Shown here one piece after another: positions 55,238 through 62,755 of a DNA stretch of 64,000 nucleotides. Numbering within the stretch: the stretch's first letter is position 1; every line of letters begins with the position of its first letter. The notes below the pieces were generated by a model, which saw only the letters and a program-made list of their open reading frames with translations, was not told the origin of the DNA and did no database searches. This DNA comes from CAVURS01 sp963795385. GTDB lineage: Bacteria > Actinomycetota > Actinomycetes > Actinomycetales > CAVURS01. Position numbers and translations under genes: made by a program. Location of the stretch: positions 1-64,000 of the forward strand of contig CAWCHK010000009.1 in assembly GCA_963795385.1 (NCBI GenBank), given 5' to 3'.

Positions 55238-56206
55238 GTGGCACGCGAGGCCGACCCGGCCCGGCTGGTCGAGCAGGCCCGCGAGGGCAACGGCCGCGCG
55301 GTGGCCCGGCTCGTCTCCCTGGTCGAGAGTGACAGCCCGCAGCTACGCGAGGTCATGGGGCTGCTGGCGGCGCAACGCGGCTCGGCCCTGTCGATCGGGC
55401 TGACCGGCAGCCCGGGCGTGGGCAAGTCCACGACGACGGCGGCCCTGGTCGCGGCGTACCGGCGTCGGGGCCTGCGGGTCGGCGTGCTGGCGGTCGACCC
55501 CAGCTCGCCGTTCTCCGGAGGCGCACTGCTCGGTGACCGGGTCCGGATGCAGGACGTCGCGCTGGACCCCGGCGTCTACATCCGCTCGATGGCCACCCGG
55601 GGCCACCTCGGCGGACTGTCCCGGGCCACCCCCCAGGCCCTGCGGGTGCTGGACGCCGCCGGGTGCGACGTCGTGCTGGTCGAGACGGTCGGCGTCGGCC
55701 AGTCGGAGGTCGAGGTGGCCGGCCTGGCCGACACGACGGTCGTCCTGCTCGCGCCCGGGATGGGCGACGGCATCCAGGCGGCCAAGGCCGGCATCCTCGA
55801 GATCGGTGACGTCTTCGCGGTCAACAAGGCCGACCGCGACGGCGCCGGATCGACCGTCCGCGAGATCCAGCACATGCTGGGGCTGGGCGAGCGTCGCGAG
55901 CCGGGCGACTGGCGGCCGACCGTGGTGAAGACCGTTGCGATGCGCGGCGAGGGGATCGAGGAGCTGGTCGAGGCGATCGACAAGCACCAGGCCTGGCTGA
56001 TCGGCACGGGTGAGCTGCGGGCCCGCCGGGTGAACCGCACGGCCCGCGAGATCGAGGCCATCGCGCTGGATGCGCTGCGGGCCCGGATGGGTGACCCGGG
56101 TCTGGCCGACGGAGGTCTCGACGCCCTCGCGGGCGAGGTGGTCGACGGGTCGCTCGACCCGTACGCCGCGGCCGACCGGCTGGTCCAGGGCGTCCGGACG
56201 GCCTGA
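55238..56206 (+). CDS. meaB: Methylmalonyl-CoA mutase G-protein chaperone MeaB
   Basis: A 322-residue SIMIBI GTPase that gates loading and protects B12 acyl-CoA mutases. Walker A GLTGSPGVGKSTTTAAL, LAVDPSSPFSGGALLGDRVRM (switch I), SMATRGHLGGLS, VLVETVGVGQSEVEVA (Walker B/switch), specificity motif NKAD and the C-terminal dimer arm. GTG 55238. The mutases it may serve are MeaA and the gene at 62.7 kb. Confidence 0.94.
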   Translation: MAREADPARLVEQAREGNGRAVARLVSLVESDSPQLREVMGLLAAQRGSALSIGLTGSPGVGKSTTTAALVAAYRRRGLRVGVLAVDPSSPFSGGALLGDRVRMQDVALDPGVYIRSMATRGHLGGLSRATPQALRVLDAAGCDVVLVETVGVGQSEVEVAGLADTTVVLLAPGMGDGIQAAKAGILEIGDVFAVNKADRDGAGSTVREIQHMLGLGERREPGDWRPTVVKTVAMRGEGIEELVEAIDKHQAWLIGTGELRARRVNRTAREIEAIALDALRARMGDPGLADGGLDALAGEVVDGSLDPYAAADRLVQGVRTA

Positions 56207-56227
56207 GCCGCTCCGTCGTCGCCGGGC

Positions 56228-56243
56228 CGGGCGCGAGCCCGGT
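56228..56243. terminator. Short hairpin between convergent genes
   Basis: CCGGGC-GCGA-GCCCGG lies 22 nt after the meaB stop and before the stop of the convergent membrane gene. Probable terminator. Confidence 0.4.
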
Positions 56244-56261
56244 CGTTCATCCCCTGGGGGC

Positions 56262-56570
56262 TCATCCGATGTGGCCGCCGGTGGACATGGACAGGTAGAA
56301 CCCGGCGACGATCAGGACCCAGCCCAGCGCGGCGGCGGCCAGCAGGTAGGTGACGACGCGGACCGCCACCGGCAGGCGGTGCGTGCTCGGGAGGCACATG
56401 GCGAGCAGGACCACCACGGGAGCCACGACGAACGTGATCAGGATCGGCCCGAGCGGTGCCGCCGCGAGCAGGGCGGCGCCGACGCCGACGTAGGGCCACG
56501 GGTTCGATGCGGGCCTGCGGGGGGTGCCAGGCGTGCGGGGGGTGCTGGTGGTGGTGACGGGGTGGGACAT
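56262..56570 (-). CDS. Small three-helix membrane protein
   Basis: A 102-residue protein with a Thr/Pro-rich N-terminus (TTTSTPRTPGTPRRPASNPW) and hydrophobic segments PYVGVGAALLAAAPLGPILI, VVAPVVVLLAMCL and VVTYLLAAAALGWVLIVAGFYL. ATG 56570 has AGGAGG 6 nt upstream, so it is preferred over the in-frame ATG at 56606. It is the last gene of the minus-strand run that includes the phospholipid cassette, 40 nt after the acyltransferase. No family recognised. Confidence 0.65.
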   Translation of the reverse strand: MSHPVTTTSTPRTPGTPRRPASNPWPYVGVGAALLAAAPLGPILITFVVAPVVVLLAMCLPSTHRLPVAVRVVTYLLAAAALGWVLIVAGFYLSMSTGGHIG

Positions 56571-56610
56571 CTCTTCCTCCTGTGGGTGGATCTCGTTGGT
56601 GTTCATGGCT

Positions 56611-57771
56611 TCAGCTCCAGGCCCGGACCGTCGCGTCCAGCCCGGCGGCGAAGACCACCAGGCCGGCCAGGACGACGACGGGGTAGTAGCGCCGCAGCCG
56701 CCGGCCGGCCGCTCCGAGCAGAGCCAGCGCGGCGGTCACGACCAGCATCCGCAGCCCGCGGCCGCGCAGCGTGTCCACGGCGAACGGCACCGGCGCCGCG
56801 TGCGCACGACCGGCCTCGGCGGCGTACACCTTGAGCGGGACACCGGACATCGGCTGGTGGCGCACCGCCCGCGCCCCCTCGGCGGCGACCTCACGCGCGA
56901 CCTGGGCCCGCATCGGCGCGGTGACCAGAGGCTGGGGGAACGACCACCCGGCGCCGGCCAGCAGCAGGGCCAGGACAGCGGCAGCGGTGCTGGTGACGAG
57001 CGCCGTCAACGCCAGCACGGGAGCCCGCCGCGGCATCGCCAGGACCAGGACGCCGACCAAGACCTCGGGCACGATCGGCCACGAGAACGCTTCTGCCGCA
57101 GCCCATCCCGCGACCGCGACCACTCCGGCGCGCGAGCTCGCCAGGCGGGCGACGCGGTGCCGGACCACCGAGTCGCGGCCGGGGGATGGCCGCGGCACGA
57201 GGGCCTGGACGGCGTCACGGGCCTGCTCGGCGGTGGGTGCGGTGAGCGGTGTGCCGATCCGGACCCTGACCGCGGAGCGGTGCAGGTCGCCGTGGGCCGG
57301 CAGCAGCTCGCGCGTCCCACCGAGGCCGATCGGGACGACGGGCACGTGGTGGTCGGCCGCCAACCGGAAGGCGCCGCAGTGGAAGTGGCCGACCTCGCCG
57401 TCCCGGCTGCGGGTGCCCTCGGGGAAGACGACGACCGCCCGGCCCTGGCGAAGCGCGGCCCCCGCGGCAGCGAGATCAGCACTGCCGCCACCACCGCGCC
57501 GTACCGGCACGATCTCCACGAGCCCGCGGCACACCAGCCGGCGCAGCCGGCCACCGCCGAGCCAGTAGTCAGAGGCCGCGACGACGACCGGGCGGCTGCG
57601 GGCGGGCAGGGCCGCCAGCAAGGCCGCGGTGTCCGCGTGCGAGGCGTGGTTGGCGACCACGACGCAGCCCCCCCGCGCCACGGACCCGTCGACCGTCAGG
57701 CCGCCGGTCGTGGACAGGGCCAGCCGCCACGCCTGCCGGCGCAGCCACGATCTCGTGACACCGCCGCTCAC
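56611..57771 (-). CDS. PlsC-type acyltransferase fused to a membrane domain
   Basis: A 386-residue protein. Residues about 30-200 are a lysophosphatidate acyltransferase-like domain with the catalytic NHASHAD (H-x4-D), VVVFPEGTRSRDGEVG and VPVVPIGLGG. Residues about 215-386 carry four to five membrane segments, starting VAVAGWAAAEAFSWPIVPEVLVG, which looks like a short VTT/DedA-type re-entrant region, and ending with a C-terminal helix. It would make phosphatidate for CdsA encoded next door, with which its start overlaps by 4 nt. Confidence 0.82.
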   Translation of the reverse strand: MSGGVTRSWLRRQAWRLALSTTGGLTVDGSVARGGCVVVANHASHADTAALLAALPARSRPVVVAASDYWLGGGRLRRLVCRGLVEIVPVRRGGGGSADLAAAGAALRQGRAVVVFPEGTRSRDGEVGHFHCGAFRLAADHHVPVVPIGLGGTRELLPAHGDLHRSAVRVRIGTPLTAPTAEQARDAVQALVPRPSPGRDSVVRHRVARLASSRAGVVAVAGWAAAEAFSWPIVPEVLVGVLVLAMPRRAPVLALTALVTSTAAAVLALLLAGAGWSFPQPLVTAPMRAQVAREVAAEGARAVRHQPMSGVPLKVYAAEAGRAHAAPVPFAVDTLRGRGLRMLVVTAALALLGAAGRRLRRYYPVVVLAGLVVFAAGLDATVRAWS

Positions 57772-58649
57772 CGGAGCACCAGGCCTGCGGGGAGGGCCAG
57801 GCCCGCCAGGCCCGCCGGGGCCACCAGGGCGACGGCGAGGGCGAAGAGCAGGGAGTCGACCCGGTCCAGCATCCCGCCGAACCCGGGCAGCCAGCGTCCG
57901 GCGTCCTTGACCCCCGCCTCGCGCTTGAGCATCGACTCGGCCAGGTCACCGAGCGGAGCGGCCAGCGCCACGGCGACGACGAAGCCCGGGGTGGCGGCGC
58001 CCAGCAGGAGCAGCACCACGACCCCGCTGACCGCGCCGCCCGCCATCCCGCTCACTCGCTTACCGGGTGACAACGGTGACAGGTGCGGGCCGCGCAGGGC
58101 CTGCCCGGCGCACCACGCGCCGACGTCCGCGACGCTGACCGCGACCACGAGGGCCAGGGCGTGCGGGCCGAGGGACACCAGGCCGGTCAGCGCGCCGATC
58201 CAGAGCAGCCCGAACGTGAGGTACGCCGCGCGGCGGCCTCCCCGCCGGACGTCGCCCTCCAGGACGGCCGGCAGGGAGGCGATCAGGGGCAGGGCCGCGG
58301 CGAAGTGGCCGAGGGGGAACAGGTCTCCGGCCGGGGCGGGCCGGAGCGCGGCGACGACGAGCGAGAGCAGGACGCCGAGACCGAGCACCGCAGCGTCCAC
58401 GCGCGGCATCCGCACCAGCCGCGCGTACTCGCGGACGCAGGGGACGGCGAGTCCGGCGGCCAGCAGCAGCCGGCCGTCCGTGCCCGCCGCCGCCGCGGCC
58501 CCCAGCAGGACCGCGGCGCAGACCCAGACCAGCCAGCGCCGGACCAGCTCCCGCCGCCGCGCGACACCGACCGCGATGCCACTGAGGGTGAGGCCACTCG
58601 CGACGTACGGCGTGGCCCCACTCGTGGCGTAGGCCCACGTGGCGTTCAT
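57768..58649 (-). CDS. cdsA: Phosphatidate cytidylyltransferase (CDP-diacylglycerol synthase)
   Basis: A 293-residue membrane enzyme with about eight helices. The family signature is plain: LSPGKRVSGMAGGAVSG, then APLGDLAESMLKREAGVKD, GRWLPGFGGMLDRVDSLL. It activates phosphatidate with CTP. ATG 58649 overlaps the CDP-alcohol phosphatidyltransferase stop by 4 nt. Since all three lipid genes overlap by 4 nt, they should be translated in step and make their products in a fixed ratio. It may be a second cdsA besides the housekeeping one. Confidence 0.9.
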   Translation of the reverse strand: MNATWAYATSGATPYVASGLTLSGIAVGVARRRELVRRWLVWVCAAVLLGAAAAAGTDGRLLLAAGLAVPCVREYARLVRMPRVDAAVLGLGVLLSLVVAALRPAPAGDLFPLGHFAAALPLIASLPAVLEGDVRRGGRRAAYLTFGLLWIGALTGLVSLGPHALALVVAVSVADVGAWCAGQALRGPHLSPLSPGKRVSGMAGGAVSGVVVLLLLGAATPGFVVAVALAAPLGDLAESMLKREAGVKDAGRWLPGFGGMLDRVDSLLFALAVALVAPAGLAGLALPAGLVLR

Positions 58650-59221
58650 CGGGCACCGGCCAGGAGGCGGGCGAGCCGCAGGGCCGCGGTCAGGGCCGAG
58701 CCGACGGCCAGGACGGCGAGCAGGGGGACGGCCCAGCCGGTGAGCGCGACGAGCACGAGGCCGGCGGCGCGCTCGGTCTTGCCGACCGGCCCACCCTGCA
58801 GCCGCGGCGCACCGGCGGCGGCACCGGCGAGCGCGACCCACGACGGCGCGCTCATGGCCAGGGCGGCGACCGCCACCAGCCAGCCCGGCGCCAGCGCGAG
58901 GACGCCGGCGAGCGCCGCGAGCTCGGCCAGCCGGTCACCGAGCTCGTTGGCCACGGCGCCGGCCCGGCTGGTGATGCCGCGGGCTCGGGCGACGCCGCCG
59001 TCCAGGTTCGCGGCGGCCAGGCGCACGGCCAGGGCGGCGCCGACGGCCACGGCCGCCGGCCCGCCGTGCGGGAGCAGCGCCAGCCCGGCGCCGGCTGCGG
59101 CGCCGGCTGCGACACCGGTCGCGGAGATGGCGTTCGGTGACACCCGCCGGGCCACGAGGAGGCCGCGAAGGCCGCCGAGGCGACGCGCGTACCAGGGCTT
59201 CAGTGCGTAGAGACCGTCCAT
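58646..59221 (-). CDS. CDP-alcohol phosphatidyltransferase family protein with altered Asp motif
   Basis: A 191-residue protein with about six helices. The family motif D-x2-DG-x2-AR-x8-G-x3-D-x3-D is present, but the first Asp is Ala71 and the third is Asn92: A71-NL-D74-G75-GV-A78-R79, eight residues, G88-AVA-N92-ELG-D96. The other residues match. So two of four metal-site acids are replaced. It could be a subfamily with different metal use, a non-phospholipid substrate, or an inactive partner. It is the first gene of the lipid cassette, 58 bp downstream of a MacR-type operator. GAGG lies just before ATG 59221. Confidence 0.85.
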   Translation of the reverse strand: MDGLYALKPWYARRLGGLRGLLVARRVSPNAISATGVAAGAAAGAGLALLPHGGPAAVAVGAALAVRLAAANLDGGVARARGITSRAGAVANELGDRLAELAALAGVLALAPGWLVAVAALAMSAPSWVALAGAAAGAPRLQGGPVGKTERAAGLVLVALTGWAVPLLAVLAVGSALTAALRLARLLAGAR

Positions 59222-59278
59222 GCCTCAACGGTCGCGAACCTGCGGCCGGCGCGGACCCGCCGAACTGCTCGACCTCGT

Positions 59279-59294
59279 TGAGTACTCCTACTCA
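59279..59294. promoter_or_regulatory. MacR-type operator
   Basis: TGAGTACTCCTACTCA matches the palindrome TGAGTAC-NN-GTACTCA, which I recall as the MacR recognition element from Streptomyces coelicolor, at every defined position except one (C for G at 59288). It overlaps the macR stop codon and lies 58 bp upstream of the lipid cassette start. No other copy noticed in the window. Confidence 0.6.
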
Positions 59295-59959
59295 GGCGGA
59301 CGCCCCGGATCCGCGCCGTCCGCATCGAGACCGCGCTCGATGGCGTAGCGGGTGAGCTCGACCCGGTTGTGCAGCTGGAGCTTGCGCAGGGTGCCCTGGA
59401 TGTGGTTCTGGACGGTCCGCGGCGAGAGCACCAGGCGCGTCGCGATCTGCTTCGACGACAGGCCGGTGGCGACCAGCCGCAGGACCTCGGTCTCGCGGTC
59501 GGTCAGCTTCGGGCCGTCGTCTCGCGGCCCGGGAGCCGTTGCCATCCGGCGGAACTCGCCGAGCACCAGGCCCGCGAGCCCGGCGGTGAAGACGGCCTCG
59601 CCGAGCGCGGTCCGGGCGATCGCGTCGAGCAGCTCCTCGCGGGACGCCGACTTCACCAGGTAGCCCGTCGCCCCGGCCTTGACCGCCTCGAGCACGTCGG
59701 CCTGCTCACCGCTCGCGGACAGGACCAGGACGTACGGCGGGTGGTCACCGGCCGCGAGGGCCCGGGTCACCTCGACGCCGGACAGGTCCGGCATCTGCAG
59801 GTCGAGGACGACCACCTCCGGCGAGGTCGCGGCCGCTCGCCGCAGGGCCTCGTGCCCGCCGCCGGCCGTGGCGACGACGTCGTAGCCGGCGCCCTCGAGG
59901 TCGCGGGCCACCGCCTCCCGCCACATCGGGTGGTCGTCGACGACCATGACCCGCGTCAC
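59288..59959 (-). CDS. macR: NarL/LuxR-family response regulator, MacR-like
   Basis: A 223-residue protein. Receiver domain with D9-D10 (MVVDDHPMWREA), phospho-Asp in VVVLDLQMPDLSG, Thr/Ser position in VLSASGE and Lys in YLVKSAS. The LuxR-type helix-turn-helix at about 150-205 reads LTDRETEVLRLVATGLSSKQIA and SPRTVQNHIQGTLRKL. GTG 59959 overlaps the kinase stop by 4 nt. Pairing with a MacS-like kinase and a MacR-like site just past its stop support MacR. Confidence 0.88.
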   Translation of the reverse strand: MTRVMVVDDHPMWREAVARDLEGAGYDVVATAGGGHEALRRAAATSPEVVVLDLQMPDLSGVEVTRALAAGDHPPYVLVLSASGEQADVLEAVKAGATGYLVKSASREELLDAIARTALGEAVFTAGLAGLVLGEFRRMATAPGPRDDGPKLTDRETEVLRLVATGLSSKQIATRLVLSPRTVQNHIQGTLRKLQLHNRVELTRYAIERGLDADGADPGRPPE

Positions 59960-61104
59960 GGTCGCCGTCCCGGGCGCGTGGGTCGGGGCAGCCGCAGCTC
60001 GATCTCGGTCCCCTCACCGGCCCGCGAGGTCACCGTCGCCGTACCGCCGTGGTCGGTCATCCGCCCGATGATCGACCCCGCGACCCCCAGCCGTCCGTCG
60101 CGACGCGCCTGGTCCAGCCGATCGGCGTCGAATCCGGCGCCGTCGTCGCGGACCAGGACCGCCACCTGGCTCCCGTCGTCGTCCACGAGCACCCACGAGC
60201 GGGCGCCCGGACCGGCGTGACGGGCCACGTTGAGCAGGGCCTCCCCGACGGCACCGACCAGCGCGCTGGCCAGGGGCGCCGGCAGCACCACCGGGTCGGC
60301 CGGCCCGGACACGGTGGTCCCGTGCTGCTCGTACGTCGCGAGCAGGGGCAGGAGGTCCACCAGGCCGGTGGGCGCCCCCAGCCCCGGCCGCTCGGTGGCG
60401 ACGAGGGCTCTCAGGGCCTGCTCCTGCTCCGCGGCCAGGCCGGCCAGGGCAACGGCCTCGCCGCCGATCTCGTTGCCCCGCCGATGGATCAGGGCCAGCA
60501 CCTGCAGCACACCGTCGTGGATGTCCCGGGACAGCCGCTCGCGCTCGCGGGTGGAGGCCGCGCTCGCCTCCGCCTGGGCGAGGGCCAGCTCGCCGCGCCG
60601 GGCCAGCGGGACGACGTAGCCGACCAGGGCGCCGCCGAGCACGAGCAGGACGATGTTCGTCGCCGTGGTGGTGCTGGCACCCTGCCGGTGCAGGAGGTCC
60701 GCGATGCCGACCGCGGCCGCCGCGCCGACGCCGGCCAGCCAGCCCCGTCCGACGGCCCAGGCGAGCACCGGCGCCGACGACCAGAGCACGGGCAGCGTCG
60801 GTGCGCCGGCCGCGATGTGGGCCGGGCTGTCCACCAGGCGGGACGCGAGGATGGCCGCGAGCGCGGTCGCGAGGTCCGCGGTCAGCCAGGCCGGGTCGTG
60901 GCGGGCGGATGGCCGGCGGGCGTAGGTCAGCGAGATGGCCGCGGTCCAGACGGCCATCAGCGCCAGCAGCAGCCAGGCACCGGCGTGGTGGCGGTAGTCG
61001 CCCGAGCTCACGGCGTAGAGGCCGACGGCGTAGGCGAGGGCCAGGGCGCGGAACACCGCGAGGACCCGCCAGGCCGCCGGCTCGATGCCTGCCCCCGAAC
61101 TCAT
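59956..61104 (-). CDS. macS: MacS-like sensor histidine kinase
   Basis: A 382-residue kinase. Residues about 1-170 hold five to six membrane helices with short loops (DUF5931-like sensor), so it probably senses something in or at the membrane. The HisKA_3 domain has the phospho-His in RERERLSRDIHDGVLQVL. The HATPase domain has EALLNVARHAG (N box), VRDDGAGFD (G1) and RLGVAGSIIGRM (G2). ATG 61104 is 6 nt after TACCGT (minus strand, 61116-61111), so leaderless. Confidence 0.88.
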   Translation of the reverse strand: MSSGAGIEPAAWRVLAVFRALALAYAVGLYAVSSGDYRHHAGAWLLLALMAVWTAAISLTYARRPSARHDPAWLTADLATALAAILASRLVDSPAHIAAGAPTLPVLWSSAPVLAWAVGRGWLAGVGAAAAVGIADLLHRQGASTTTATNIVLLVLGGALVGYVVPLARRGELALAQAEASAASTRERERLSRDIHDGVLQVLALIHRRGNEIGGEAVALAGLAAEQEQALRALVATERPGLGAPTGLVDLLPLLATYEQHGTTVSGPADPVVLPAPLASALVGAVGEALLNVARHAGPGARSWVLVDDDGSQVAVLVRDDGAGFDADRLDQARRDGRLGVAGSIIGRMTDHGGTATVTSRAGEGTEIELRLPRPTRPGRRP

Positions 61105-61112
61105 GCCTGCAC

Positions 61113-61163
61113 GGTAGTTGGACCCATGCGGTCGTTGGACCCCAGCGGTGGTTGGTCGAAGCC
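61113..61163. repeat. Three 17-bp direct repeats at the macS promoter
   Basis: Units GGTAGTTGGACCCATGC (61113-61129), GGTCGTTGGACCCCAGC (61130-61146) and GGTGGTTGGTCGAAGCC (61147-61163) sit end to end, covering the -10 and the region just upstream. Candidate regulator binding array. The rest of the gap to 61385 shows no gene. Confidence 0.55.
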
Positions 61164-61385
61164 GGCCGGAGTCGAGGTGGATCCGCGAGACGCGCCCGGC
61201 TGGGGTCCGGGGCAGCGGCCCATCAGGGGGAACCGGGTCGCTGCCACCCAGCCGGGCACGCCGTCACAGCGTGGAGGCTCGCAGCGTCCCCCGCAACGGC
61301 AGCGCAACGATTCGACCGGGTGTGAGTCCCGGTGGGTGAAATGCGCCTGACGAATGTGCCACCACACGGGTGGCTTCGTCTCACG

Positions 61386-62162
61386 CTAGAGGTCGCCGGC
61401 CTGCTCCACCTCGAGCAGAGAGGTCGAGTGCCGCTCGGCCTCGAACGCCGCCCGCCCTCCCCGCACGCCGAACAGCCGCTTGGTCAGGACCAGGTAGACG
61501 ACCGCCGCGACGTTGACCGCGAACGCGCCGACCCGCAGGACGGTCACCCGGTCGAGCAGCTCGTGCACCTCCAGCGGCAGGAAGATCGCCGTGCCGACCG
61601 CTGCGACGTACTCGCCCCACCGCCGCATCAGCCAGAGGCCGACCGCCTCGACCAGCTCCAGCGCGGCGTACGCGGCGACACCGAGGGTCACCCACAGCAG
61701 GGTCCGGGAGGACAGGCCGAGGGCCTCGCGGATCAGCCGCACCGGCCCGGTCGTCTGCAGGTCGACGCCGAGCTTGTCGGCCAGCGGCTTGAGCAGCGGC
61801 AGGTCCTGCTCGAAGACCCTCTGCAGCGACCCCTGGGCGCCGGAGAAGCGGTGCAGGCCGTAGGCGAGCACCGCCAGCAACAGCCCCCGGATCCCGCGCT
61901 CGACGGCGAGCAGCCGCAGGATGACCGCGTCGCGCAGGGCCCGCCCGCGCAGGACCAGCGGGGCGTCGGCCGCCGGTCCACCGGCGACCGGGTCCCCGAG
62001 GGCGAAGTCGCCGCAGCGAAGGCAGCGCCAGGCCTCGCCGGCCGGCGTCTCCACCTGCAGCCGCGCGCGCAGCTCGGGCTCGTCGGGCGCGTACGTCGTG
62101 TGCCCGTGTCGGCCGCAGGCCCGCAGGTCCCAGCTGAACCTCGGGAAGGGACGCCAGGACAT
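61386..62162 (-). CDS. DUF2127 family membrane protein
   Basis: A 258-residue protein. A short N-terminal part has CGRHGHTTYAPDEPELRARL and a CLRCGDF zinc-like pair. Four hydrophobic segments follow: ILRLLAVERGIRGLLLAVLAYGL, LLWVTLGVAAYAALELVEAVGLWLM, YVAAVGTAIFLPLEVHELL and AFAVNVAAVVYLVLTKRLF, the pattern of DUF2127 (YetF-unrelated) proteins. ATG 62162 is 6 nt from TAGGGT (minus strand, 62174-62169). Divergent from marR by 52 bp. Function unknown. Confidence 0.8.
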   Translation of the reverse strand: MSWRPFPRFSWDLRACGRHGHTTYAPDEPELRARLQVETPAGEAWRCLRCGDFALGDPVAGGPAADAPLVLRGRALRDAVILRLLAVERGIRGLLLAVLAYGLHRFSGAQGSLQRVFEQDLPLLKPLADKLGVDLQTTGPVRLIREALGLSSRTLLWVTLGVAAYAALELVEAVGLWLMRRWGEYVAAVGTAIFLPLEVHELLDRVTVLRVGAFAVNVAAVVYLVLTKRLFGVRGGRAAFEAERHSTSLLEVEQAGDL

Positions 62163-62168
62163 GCCCCG

Positions 62169-62208
62169 ACCCTAGGCGGGTGAGGGCCGGCCGGCCCGCG
62201 ACTACGGT
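62169..62208. promoter_or_regulatory. Divergent leaderless promoters of DUF2127 gene and marR
   Basis: TAGGGT on the minus strand (62174-62169), 6 nt before ATG 62162, and TACGGT on the plus strand (62203-62208), 6 nt before GTG 62215, share a 52-bp gap. Confidence 0.5.
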
Positions 62209-62214
62209 TACGAC

Positions 62215-62730
62215 GTGGCTCCGGACCTGGGACTCCCGTTCGACCCGATCGCGCGGGCCGAGGAGCTCTGGGACCGGCGCTGGGATGCCTCCGGCGCGAT
62301 GGCCGCCGCGACGTCGATCATGCGGGTCCAGCAGCTGCTCCTGGCCCGGTTCGACGACGTGCTCAAGCCGCACGGCCTGACCTTCGCCCGGTACGAGGCC
62401 CTGGTGCTGCTGGCGTTCAGCCGTTCCGGCGAGCTGCCCATGGGCAAGATCGGCGAGCGGCTGATGGTGCACCCGACCAGCGTCACGAACATCGTGCAGC
62501 GGCTGGAGCAGCAGGGCTTCGTCCGCCGCCGGCCCAACCCGCGGGACGGCCGGGGCGCGCTGGCCTCGCTGACCGAGCCCGGGCGCACGGTGATGGAGGC
62601 CGCGACCGTCGACCTCGTCGGGACCGGCTTCGGCCTGGATGCGCTCGACGACGCGGGGCTCAAGAACCTGTTCGGGATGCTGCGCGACGTCCGCGTGGCG
62701 GCCGGCGACTTCGACGGGAATGGTAATTAG
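62215..62730 (+). CDS. MarR-family transcriptional regulator
   Basis: A 171-residue winged helix protein: ATSIMRVQQLLLARFDDVLKPHGLTFARYEALVLL, given in part as LKPHGLTFARYEALVLLAF; recognition helix GERLMVHPTSVTNIVQRLE; wing FVRRRPNPRDGRGALASLTEPG. Homodimer expected. It lies 25 bp upstream of an acyl-CoA mutase, with a palindrome between, so it probably controls that gene in response to an acyl-CoA-type ligand. GTG 62215 is set by TACGGT. Confidence 0.88.
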   Translation: MAPDLGLPFDPIARAEELWDRRWDASGAMAAATSIMRVQQLLLARFDDVLKPHGLTFARYEALVLLAFSRSGELPMGKIGERLMVHPTSVTNIVQRLEQQGFVRRRPNPRDGRGALASLTEPGRTVMEAATVDLVGTGFGLDALDDAGLKNLFGMLRDVRVAAGDFDGNGN

Positions 62731-62742
62731 TAGGACGTCCTA
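62731..62742. promoter_or_regulatory. Palindromic operator at the acyl-CoA mutase promoter
   Basis: TAGGACGTCCTA is a perfect 12-bp palindrome starting at the marR stop region and ending 1 nt before the mutase -10 TAAATT (62744-62749), which is 6 nt from GTG 62756. AT-rich flanks (AATTAG / TAAATT) set it apart from its surroundings. A protein bound here would block the promoter. Confidence 0.6.
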
Positions 62743-62755
62743 GTAAATTGGCCGG

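Noticed and set aside
56524..58632. 702-codon plus-strand frame across the lipid cassette
   Set aside because: Low-complexity Arg/Ala/Pro/Gly product, antisense to two clearly recognisable membrane enzymes.
61105..61385. Cobalamin riboswitch near B12 genes (also looked upstream of pduO, meaA, and the 62.7-kb mutase)
   Set aside because: Those genes start within a few nucleotides of their -10 boxes, leaving no leader, and no B12-box-like sequence was found in the gaps.
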